A program made the position numbers and the translations under genes. Positions 44,616 through 50,914 of a stretch of DNA of 50,914 nucleotides are shown piece by piece (positions within the stretch are counted from its first letter, which is position 1; each line of letters opens with the position of its first letter). Below the pieces are notes generated by a model. The model was not told where the DNA came from and did not search any database. It saw only the letters and a list, made by a program, of their open reading frames with translations. Source of the DNA: an uncultured Lewinella sp. (GTDB lineage: Bacteria > Bacteroidota > Bacteroidia > Chitinophagales > Saprospiraceae); assembly GCA_913057725.1 (NCBI GenBank), contig CAJXOS010000033.1, positions 1 through 50,914 on the forward strand, read 5' to 3'.

Positions 44616-45467
44616 TTACTCATCTTCGTACTCAGCATCTCCATGATCTACGACCATGATTTCTGCTTTTCCGGCTACCCGAATCTGTGCTTCGAGTGGC
44701 ACGGTAGGATCTTCAGAAAACAGGTACAAGTGAGCATCTGCTCCAGTAGCAATGGCAGCATCCTTTATCTGATAGCTACGCATAATCGGTTCACCATCAG
44801 GAGTAGCTACTAAGTAGCCTACAAAATCAGGCCAGTCTTGTGTAGGGTCCAAGGCGTCTAGGACCTCAATTTGAATCGTGTAATCAAGTCGCCAATGACC
44901 GATCTGTTTTTCAAAGTGCCTCAGAAAGGGATATGCGCGCCAGCAGAACCCGGCACAAGTGTTGAGCAGGTAGTATTTACCGTCCTTGCGGCGTAATTCT
45001 ATCTCGTGATCTTGTCCTATCCATTGATACCAGTGGTGCGTTGGGAATCGTAAGAATACTTCCCAGTCCTGGATGTCCTTGTCTGCTTGAACTGGATCGG
45101 TATCTTCCCAACCTTCATAGTAGAGCTTTAACGCTCCCGTTAATAGTATTGGTGCTGCATCATCTTGAGCATACAACGCGGGAGTAGCATCAGGCAGCTC
45201 CGCTAAACGAAGATCATAGAGACCAGGGGTTAGTATTGTGTCTGGATCAACAAAAATTGGCACTACCCAAAGACGAAGCTCCGGTAGACCAAGTTTATCT
45301 CTAAGACCCTGCATCCATTCGCCAGACCAGCCCCAGTCTGGTGCCAGGAGTATTGGTTGCCCTTCTTTAATGTCAAGCTGAACCTTTGAGGCATCAGATA
45401 GGATAGGAAATAGATCCTGGAGGAAGATGAATTCTTCTTGATCCTTTGCTGAAATGGGCGTTAACAT
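44616..45467 (-). CDS. Hypothetical protein, no family recognised
   Basis: A protein of 283 residues starting at an ATG and lacking a signal peptide, so it is probably cytoplasmic. It is acidic and rich in Trp (DWGWSGEWMQGL, FPTHHWYQWIGQDHEI) with two blocks of beta character and the pair CAGFCW. Nothing identifies a function. It has its own leftward transcript between the giant T9SS gene and the biotin operon, with 138 bases upstream that also hold the operon terminator. Confidence 0.55.
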   Translation of the reverse strand: MLTPISAKDQEEFIFLQDLFPILSDASKVQLDIKEGQPILLAPDWGWSGEWMQGLRDKLGLPELRLWVVPIFVDPDTILTPGLYDLRLAELPDATPALYAQDDAAPILLTGALKLYYEGWEDTDPVQADKDIQDWEVFLRFPTHHWYQWIGQDHEIELRRKDGKYYLLNTCAGFCWRAYPFLRHFEKQIGHWRLDYTIQIEVLDALDPTQDWPDFVGYLVATPDGEPIMRSYQIKDAAIATGADAHLYLFSEDPTVPLEAQIRVAGKAEIMVVDHGDAEYEDE

Positions 45468-45536
45468 AGCTTTGGTTTTTGTTCTTGTACCAAAGCTCTA
45501 TTGTTGCTGCGCAAAGGAATTGCGTAGTAGAATAAG

Positions 45537-45576
45537 AAAGGGGAAGTAAAGGCTAAATACCTTCAACTTCCCCTTT
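45537..45576 (-). terminator. Terminator of the biotin operon
   Basis: AAAGGGGAAGT (45537-45547) and ACTTCCCCTTT (45566-45576) form an 11-bp stem 30 bases past the bioB stop. Read leftward it is followed by CTTATTCT. Confidence 0.75.
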
Positions 45577-45605
45577 CAAATGTCCGTTTTCCGATTCCGG
45601 ATTAA

Positions 45606-46679
45606 CTATTTCTTCTTAGCGTAGGCTACATTTTGCTCAATAACGTGCCCTGGGCGAGACCATTTGATCTGACGCTCTGGCTCCGGCACTTCTGCTTCTT
45701 CCACTGGCTCCCGCTTCTCGTGCTTGCTGTACGCAGCAGTTGGCTGTAGGCCCAATAGGTTGAACATGTCAAGGTCGGTGTGCATGTCCGGGTTCGGCGT
45801 GGTCAATAGCTTGTCGCCTGCGAAGATGGAGCCTGCTCCCGCCATGAAGCACAAGGCCTGGCCTTCGATTGACATTTCAGTACGACCAGCAGAAAGTCGA
45901 ACAGTAGAGTCTGGCATTACGATGCGTGTAGTGGCTACCATACGTACCATCTCCCAGATAGATACGGGCTTTTGCTCTTCCATTGGGGTACCTTCTACGG
46001 CTACCAAGGCATTAATCGGCACAGACTCCGGCTGAGGGTCTAACTGAGCCAGCGTTAGCAACATGCCGCAACGATCTTCTGCTTTCTCTCCCATTCCGAT
46101 AATACCACCAGAGCATACCGTAATGTTGGTCTTACGTACGTTGTCCAATGTCTCTAGGCGATCTTCATAACCACGGGTAGAGATTACTTCTTTGTAGTAT
46201 TCTTCGGAAGTGTCCAGGTTATGGTTGTAGGCGTAAAGGCCTGCATTCTCAAGACGCTTAGCTTGGTTCTCCGTCAGCATGCCGAGGGTGCAGCATACTT
46301 CCATGTCGAGCTTGTTTACTGCCCGTACCAAATCCAGTACTTGATCAAATTCTTCGTTGTCTTTGACGTTACGCCAAGCGGCACCCATACAAAGACGAGA
46401 AGCACCTGCTGCCTGCGCCTGGATAGCGGCTTTGGTCACTTGGTCTACCGTCATGAGGTCGTTGGTCTCAATATCGGTATGGTAGCGGGCTGCCTGTGGA
46501 CAGTAACCACAATCTTCTGGGCATCCACCGGTCTTGATGGATAGCAGGGTGCTGATTTGTACTTCCCTAGGGTTGTGGTGCTCCCGGTGTACTGTTGCTG
46601 CTCGGTATACAAGTTCCAGTAATGGGGAATTATAAACTTCCAGAACTTCCTCTAAGGTCCATTGCTTACTTGCGCTCAT
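45606..46679 (-). CDS. bioB: Biotin synthase
   Basis: A protein of 357 residues, a radical-SAM enzyme that inserts sulfur into dethiobiotin. The [4Fe-4S] site CPEDCGYC (Cys53, Cys57, Cys60) is intact, as are [23 protein letters not shown] and the SAGRTEMS block. A C-terminal acidic tail ([11 protein letters not shown]) extends the usual length by about 10 residues. Its ATG overlaps the stop of the ketosynthase gene by one base (TAATG), so the two are translationally coupled. Last gene of the operon, followed by a terminator. Confidence 0.96.
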   Translation of the reverse strand: MSASKQWTLEEVLEVYNSPLLELVYRAATVHREHHNPREVQISTLLSIKTGGCPEDCGYCPQAARYHTDIETNDLMTVDQVTKAAIQAQAAGASRLCMGAAWRNVKDNEEFDQVLDLVRAVNKLDMEVCCTLGMLTENQAKRLENAGLYAYNHNLDTSEEYYKEVISTRGYEDRLETLDNVRKTNITVCSGGIIGMGEKAEDRCGMLLTLAQLDPQPESVPINALVAVEGTPMEEQKPVSIWEMVRMVATTRIVMPDSTVRLSAGRTEMSIEGQALCFMAGAGSIFAGDKLLTTPNPDMHTDLDMFNLLGLQPTAAYSKHEKREPVEEAEVPEPERQIKWSRPGHVIEQNVAYAKKK

Positions 46680-47848
46680 TACAATTTGGCTTTTTCAATA
46701 ATGATACTAACGGCATTGCCGCCGAAACCCAAAGCATTGACCATCACTCGCTGAATGGGTCCCTGCTTATGGGGTACCGTTAAGTAGGGGATAGGTACAA
46801 TTTTTTGGTGTAGAAGCATTAGCATTGCCATTTCCAGGCTTAGGCCTCCTGAGGCCCCTAAGGTGTGGCCAATCTTCCACTTATTGGAGGTCAAAGATGG
46901 TATATTTTTCCCAAAAACGGCGCGTATCGCCTCGTATTCACTCCGATCTCCCTGGCGAGTGCCAGGACAGTGACAAACTATCGCATCGACGGTAGAAACA
47001 CCAGCTTCGCTTAACGCTTGACGCATAGCCGTTTGTAAGGCGATGCCGTCCTTTGATATACCCGCTAAGGACGGTATGTCTTCACGGGCATAGCCTAAAC
47101 CGCTAATCCAGGCTAGCGCCTTTTCAGGATTGCGCTCTAAGGCAAAAACGGCGCTTCCTTCGCCCAGGACCATGCCGTTTTGTTCTTTGTCCAGATCTAA
47201 TGATCGGTTGGGGTAGGGGAGTGTAGCCGCAGGTGAAGCATAGATCTTCAAAGCCCGCATTTGCGCAATCGTAAATGGGGTAAGCGGCGCTTCTGTACCA
47301 CCAGCTAGAAATCGTTGATAGCGCCCAGATTCCATCCAAACTATCGCATTAGCCAGAGCATGTAGCGCACTACTACAAGTGATTGAGTTGTCTGAGCTGT
47401 AACCGCGCAAGCCCAAATGTTGAGCAGTACGCGTGGCCAGGTTCCCAGCTGTGCTAAGCGGTGAAGCAGGCGGAGGAAGTGCTTCCTGTTGGGCCTGAAA
47501 TTGATTAAAGTAAGCTTCCCAGCTGCCGGTAGCCCCTCGGGAGGAGCCAATGTATAAGCCAGTAGCCTCACCGGGTTTCCAGGAGGTGCCCTTTACCGCG
47601 CGATCTGCGGCCAGCATGGCCAGCAAAACGGAACGGTCAAGCCGACGATAGTTCTTTTGCGTAGCCTGAAGCAGCTGTAACTGTTCCTCTTCTTCCGCAC
47701 CCAAGGATGCTACCCAAGGAGTGTTTGGGTCTTGGCGAGTGATGCAGCTACTATCATTCAGATAGCGTTCCCAAATAGCAGATGGAGATCCACCTAGCGC
47801 GGAACTACTTCCCCAGGCTACAATTCCTATGCGCTTGTTGCTGCTCAA
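46679..47848 (-). CDS. FabB/FabF-like beta-ketoacyl synthase in the biotin operon
   Basis: A protein of 389 residues with a thiolase-fold ketosynthase layout: nucleophile Cys158 ([13 protein letters not shown]), His293 in [11 protein letters not shown] (family: AHGTGT...) and His328 in [12 protein letters not shown]. All three catalytic residues are kept, so it should be active. The start is TTG at 47848, overlapping the bioA stop as TTGA; no ATG is available near. Family members elongate acyl-ACP. Placed between bioA and bioB, it is probably devoted to making the pimeloyl chain or a precursor. That role is inferred from its place only. Confidence 0.85.
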   Translation of the reverse strand: MSSNKRIGIVAWGSSSALGGSPSAIWERYLNDSSCITRQDPNTPWVASLGAEEEEQLQLLQATQKNYRRLDRSVLLAMLAADRAVKGTSWKPGEATGLYIGSSRGATGSWEAYFNQFQAQQEALPPPASPLSTAGNLATRTAQHLGLRGYSSDNSITCSSALHALANAIVWMESGRYQRFLAGGTEAPLTPFTIAQMRALKIYASPAATLPYPNRSLDLDKEQNGMVLGEGSAVFALERNPEKALAWISGLGYAREDIPSLAGISKDGIALQTAMRQALSEAGVSTVDAIVCHCPGTRQGDRSEYEAIRAVFGKNIPSLTSNKWKIGHTLGASGGLSLEMAMLMLLHQKIVPIPYLTVPHKQGPIQRVMVNALGFGGNAVSIIIEKAKL

Positions 47849-49143
47849 ACCGCGCCTACTTCAGCTATCACCATAGTCAAACAATCCTCTATTGCACCAT
47901 ATACGAGGTCAAGCTGCTCATCCGTCATGCAATATGGCGGCAGGATGTAGATGACATTGCCCAGTGGTCGCAGGAGAATGTCCCGGTCTAGGAAGAAGAA
48001 GTAGAGTTTGTCTCTGAGCTGGTTAAAGTAGCTGGTTCCTTCGGCCGTCTTAAACTCAATAGCCAAGATAGTACCTGTTTGTTGGACGCGCTTTAAGGTA
48101 GCGTGTCCTTTGAGTTTTTCCGCGAAGGCGGCATGACGATCCATGATGCGTCGAATATCAGCCTGGCAGGCATCACCTTCTAAAAGGTCAAGACTAGCCA
48201 AGGCAGCAGCGCAGCCTACTGGATTAGCGGTATAGCTATGGCCATGGAAGAACGCCTTCATTTTGTCATCCGACCAGAAGGCGTCGAATATTTTGGCACT
48301 ACAAGTGGTAATAGACAGTGGCAATGTACCACCAGTAAGGCCTTTGGACATCGCCATAATATCGGGCTGTTCCTTTAGCTGGTTACTGGCGAAGGTAGTA
48401 CCTGTGCGCCCGAAACCGGTCATGACCTCATCGGCAATGCAGAGTACGTCGTAGCGATGGCATAGCGCAATTAACTGGTCGAGGATCTCCGGGGTATACA
48501 TGAGCATACCACCCGCTCCCAATACCAGTGGCTCAAAGATGAAGGCGTAAACTTCGCCAGTCTTCAAATGAGCCTCCAATTTTGCTAGGGCTTCCTGGCT
48601 CTTGGCTTCATCCACTGGTGCAGGAATTCGCCAAACCTCAAAGAGATCATCCTGGAAGGCCCGGAAGAAATTGTGGTCTCCGCTGGCCGCCATGGCACCG
48701 AAAGTCTCTCCGTGGAAGGCCTCATCAAAAGCGATCAGTTTGCTACGGCGAATACCTTGGTTGAAGAAGTACTGCCGTGCCATCTTGATCCCAATTTCCA
48801 CGGCGGTGGAACCATTATCCGAGAAGAACACCCGTGCCTGATTATCGGGCAAGTGCTTTTGTAAGCGCTCAGCGATAGTTACTGCTGGCGGATGCGTGAA
48901 GCCTGCGAAGATGACATGTTCTAAGGTCATCAACTGCTCATGAATCTTGTCGGCAATGTAGGGATGGCCGTGTCCATGCAGGTTGACCCACCAAGATGCA
49001 ACAGCATCGATATAGCGGCGTCCGTCCTCATCAATTAAGTAGGCGCCCTCTCCTTTTACAATGGGTAGGGGGGAGGCGGCGGTCTTCATCTGGGTGTATG
49101 GGTGCCAGATGATCTGGTTGTCACGTTCGCTTAGTGTCGGCAT
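47845..49143 (-). CDS. bioA: Adenosylmethionine-8-amino-7-oxononanoate aminotransferase
   Basis: A protein of 432 residues that aminates KAPA to DAPA using SAM as donor, with PLP as cofactor. Features: the N-terminal IIWHPYTQMKTAASPLPIV typical of BioA, WWVNLHGHGHPYI, DNGSTAVEIGIKMARQY, ADEVMTGFGRTGT and PLP Lys267 in AMSKGLTGGTLPLS. It is preceded by the 149-base gap with a nested hairpin and overlaps the ketosynthase start by four bases. Confidence 0.96.
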   Translation of the reverse strand: MPTLSERDNQIIWHPYTQMKTAASPLPIVKGEGAYLIDEDGRRYIDAVASWWVNLHGHGHPYIADKIHEQLMTLEHVIFAGFTHPPAVTIAERLQKHLPDNQARVFFSDNGSTAVEIGIKMARQYFFNQGIRRSKLIAFDEAFHGETFGAMAASGDHNFFRAFQDDLFEVWRIPAPVDEAKSQEALAKLEAHLKTGEVYAFIFEPLVLGAGGMLMYTPEILDQLIALCHRYDVLCIADEVMTGFGRTGTTFASNQLKEQPDIMAMSKGLTGGTLPLSITTCSAKIFDAFWSDDKMKAFFHGHSYTANPVGCAAALASLDLLEGDACQADIRRIMDRHAAFAEKLKGHATLKRVQQTGTILAIEFKTAEGTSYFNQLRDKLYFFFLDRDILLRPLGNVIYILPPYCMTDEQLDLVYGAIEDCLTMVIAEVGAV

Positions 49144-49183
49144 ATCGGTTAAGGAATGCTAGCGTGAGAGACGGAGAAAAAAT

Positions 49184-49270
49184 AATGTGCCTTCTGCCCA
49201 AGGATTAAGAAATGAAACGATTCATTTGAAGTGACTTTCTTAATCATTGGCCTCAGAGAGAAGGCACATT
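49184..49270 (-). repeat. Nested inverted repeat between bioD and bioA, terminator- or attenuator-like
   Basis: Three nested arms: AATGTGCCTTCT (49184-49195) with AGAAGGCACATT (49259-49270), 12 of 12; a 15-base arm (49198-49212) with 49236-49250, 14 of 15; and AAATGAA (49210-49216) with TTCATTT (49221-49227) around ACGA. Read leftward the hairpin is followed by ATTATTTTTTC, a T tract as in an intrinsic terminator, about 40 bases before the bioA start. It would lower bioA-to-bioB expression relative to bioF-bioD, or cap an mRNA end. Confidence 0.75.
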
Positions 49271-49292
49271 TATTTCCGTCAAATTACTAAAG

Positions 49293-49937
49293 TTAGATAT
49301 TCAGGGCCTGGCGAATTTTTGGTCGCAGCTGTTCTGCTAAAGCTCGAACAGTCGGCAAAGATACATGGTCTAGCTCAGGAATACGAAATAGTACTGGAAG
49401 CTGAGTCATATGTTCAATCACACTTTCCGTACTTGGGTTCACTGGTCCGTTGAAAACGATACCGGCAATAGGTACTTGACGCTGCTTCAATTGAGCTACA
49501 CTTAGTAGGGTATGATTGATACTCCCCAAGTAGTTTCTAGATACCAAAACCACTGGGACGTTTAGGTCTGCCATCAAATCTAGAATGGTATCATCGTCAT
49601 TTAGGGGTACCATCAGGCCACCGGCGCCTTCGATAATGAGGGGGGCTTGCGTTTCCGGAACCTTGAAATCATCCATGTGAATTTGCACACCATCAATAGC
49701 GGCGGCAGCGTGTGGAGACATAGGCGTGACCAGCCGGTGCGTCTCTTGGTGAAATCTAGGGTGCGGAAGTTCCAGGCCATTCCACTCAGCTACCTTCATG
49801 GTGTCGGTATGGTGGAGGTCGCCAGACTGGACGGGTTTCCAATAATCAGCCTCTAGGGCATTTACCAATAAAGCGGAACAAACCGTTTTCCCAACCTCGG
49901 TGCTGATACCGCTGACAAAGAATTGTTTCGGGGCCAT
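49293..49937 (-). CDS. bioD: Dethiobiotin synthetase
   Basis: A protein of 214 residues that closes the ureido ring of dethiobiotin from DAPA, CO2 and ATP. The P-loop GISTEVGKT (10-18), WKPVQSGD and the IIEGAGGLMVPLN block are all present, as is VLVSRNYLGSINHTLLS. It starts at the ATG at 49937, 71 bases after the bioF stop; that gap has a small hairpin. Confidence 0.95.
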   Translation of the reverse strand: MAPKQFFVSGISTEVGKTVCSALLVNALEADYWKPVQSGDLHHTDTMKVAEWNGLELPHPRFHQETHRLVTPMSPHAAAAIDGVQIHMDDFKVPETQAPLIIEGAGGLMVPLNDDDTILDLMADLNVPVVLVSRNYLGSINHTLLSVAQLKQRQVPIAGIVFNGPVNPSTESVIEHMTQLPVLFRIPELDHVSLPTVRALAEQLRPKIRQALNI

Positions 49938-49962
49938 AATCGTTGTTCTTAATGCACTTACG

Positions 49963-49995
49963 TTTAATATACCACTTCGGCTTCGGTATACTTAA
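49963..49995 (-). other. Small intercistronic hairpin between bioF and bioD
   Basis: TATACC (49968-49973) and GGTATA (49985-49990) form a stem extended by TTTAA/TTAAA across a one-base bulge, with a loop holding ACTTCGGCTTC. It may be an mRNA stability element. No T tract follows. Confidence 0.45.
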
Positions 49996-50008
49996 AAGAG
50001 TAGAATTT

Positions 50009-50914
50009 TTATGTGAAATACTTATCCAATGTAGCTAACAATTGGTCGATCTGATCGTTCGTGTTAAAGGTGTGAAGGCAGATCCTCAGGCGCTCTTCTC
50101 CCTGAGGTACAGTGGGATAGCGTATTGGCAAAACAGCAATTTTTTTTACTTGCAAATGGGCTGCCAACGTCTGAACTTCCTCATTACCCGGACAGAGTAC
50201 TGCTTGAATAGGAGTAGTGCTGGGAATGAGTCGCTCACGCACGTTTTTAGGACATTGCGCCAGGAAATACTGTATCCTTTCCTGCAATGCTGCGACTACA
50301 GGTGTTTCCTGCATCTGCTGATAAGCTGCCTTAATATGGGCCAGACTGATCGGTGGTAGAGAGGTGGTATAGATAAATGAGCGGGCAAAGTTAATCAAGT
50401 ACTCCTTCAATAGCTTGCTGCCTAATACTGCCGCTCCGTGGCTTCCTACGGCCTTGCCGAAAGTATGTACACGTGCCCATACCTGATCTTCCAGGCCAAG
50501 GGCGCTTACACTACCCTCACCATGCTGACCAGTTACCCCAGTACCATGTGCTTCATCGACGATGAGGTGTGCACCATGGGCTTGGCATACTTCAACCATC
50601 TCCTGAAGGGGGGCTTCATCTCCATCCATGGAGTAGACACTCTCAATAATCACCCACTTTTCTCCCTCCGCCACGGACAGCTTCTTCGCTAGGTTTACTA
50701 CATCATTGTGGGCGAAGCCCAGTGCGCGTGCTTGCGTCAGTTTAATGCCATCCCTCAAAGAAGCATGCAATAGTTTGTCAAAAATGATGGCGTCTTTCCG
50801 ACCAACTACTGCCGGTAATAAGCCAATATTAGCCGAATAACCGGAAGGGAATAGTAAGGCTGCCTCCGCTCCATGAAAGTCAGCGATCAGGTTTTCTACC
50901 TCTTCTGCCAGCTT
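50009..50914 (-). CDS. bioF: 8-amino-7-oxononanoate synthase, 5' end outside the window
   Basis: 301 codons plus the stop are visible; the frame stays open to the window edge, so the start lies beyond. It forms KAPA from pimeloyl thioester and alanine with PLP. Features: LLFPSGYSANIGLLPAVV, FDKLLHASLRDGI, YSMDGDEAPLQEM, the PLP-contact DEAHGTGV (120-127 of the visible part) and the Schiff-base Lys in HTFGKAVGSHGA (Lys154 of the visible part). The C-terminus (LRICLHTFNTNDQIDQLLATL) is canonical. First of the biotin genes that can be seen, 71 bases upstream of bioD. Confidence 0.95.
   Translation of the reverse strand, partial: KLAEEVENLIADFHGAEAALLFPSGYSANIGLLPAVVGRKDAIIFDKLLHASLRDGIKLTQARALGFAHNDVVNLAKKLSVAEGEKWVIIESVYSMDGDEAPLQEMVEVCQAHGAHLIVDEAHGTGVTGQHGEGSVSALGLEDQVWARVHTFGKAVGSHGAAVLGSKLLKEYLINFARSFIYTTSLPPISLAHIKAAYQQMQETPVVAALQERIQYFLAQCPKNVRERLIPSTTPIQAVLCPGNEEVQTLAAHLQVKKIAVLPIRYPTVPQGEERLRICLHTFNTNDQIDQLLATLDKYFT

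Noticed and set aside
46679..47848. Loss of the catalytic His of the ketosynthase, because HGTGT is not present
   Set aside because: Aligned by hand, [10 protein letters not shown] keeps the His (residue 293) with changes only after it.
49144..49292. A BirA or BioR operator in the gap between bioD and bioA
   Set aside because: No TTGTAAAC-type or TTATAGATAA-type palindrome was found; the gap is explained by the nested hairpin.
1..50914. tRNA, rRNA, insertion sequences, prophage, plasmid origin
   Set aside because: No tRNA T-loop pattern with matching stems, rRNA segment, transposase, integrase or replication protein was noticed on either strand.

Overview
The window reads as chromosomal DNA from a member of the Bacteroidota, most likely a Saprospiria (Lewinella-like) relative. 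The evidence is four secreted proteins that end in type IX secretion (T9SS) type-A sorting domains, a SusC/RagA-type TonB receptor, promoter matches of the Bacteroidota form TTG-N19..21-TAnnTTTG, and start codons that generally lack a Shine-Dalgarno sequence. I see no rRNA or tRNA gene, no transposase, no phage module and no CRISPR array. Genus-level placement is inference.

Layout. 1-5169: tail of a TPR protein, a SusC-like receptor and a T9SS cargo protein. 5170-8132: a palindromic intergenic repeat, then a leftward set of queA, a DinB-like protein and a VOC protein. 8133-13889, all leftward: a collagen-repeat/S74 protein with a small T9SS companion, an orphan paaD behind an operator-like palindrome, and another T9SS cargo protein. 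14159-18397: a frameshifted PQQ-type propeller protein and small envelope or membrane proteins. 18509-25825: a sugar-uptake locus with a binding lipoprotein, two permeases, a MalK-type ATPase and a GH65 enzyme, plus a divergent AraC-type regulator. 25877-29599: WD40 protein, pcm and phosphohexomutase. 29713-29877: a structured candidate small RNA with its own promoter and terminator. 30036-39707: a DUF1015 protein, a giant metallophosphoesterase/kinase-like/outer-membrane-barrel fusion, a thiolase, an M23 peptidase, a universal stress protein and a dihaem cytochrome c. 40033-45467: a 1489-residue T9SS protein with a Kazal-like module and an unknown protein. 45606-50914: a biotin operon, transcribed leftward as bioF, bioD, bioA, a ketosynthase, bioB; bioF runs off the window.

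The two clear metabolic units are the sugar locus and the biotin operon. In the sugar locus, AraC probably controls import by the ABC system, and the GH65 enzyme, which by its residues looks like a hydrolase rather than a phosphorylase, would process the sugar. The biotin operon has a dedicated ketosynthase translationally coupled between bioA and bioB, and a large nested hairpin between bioD and bioA. The remaining genes are housekeeping or cell-surface functions. Most striking are the degenerate-phosphatase barrel fusion, the candidate small RNA, the biotin operon hairpin, the cbb3-like fused cytochrome and the signal-peptide frameshift. All assignments come from reading motifs by eye; no database search was run.
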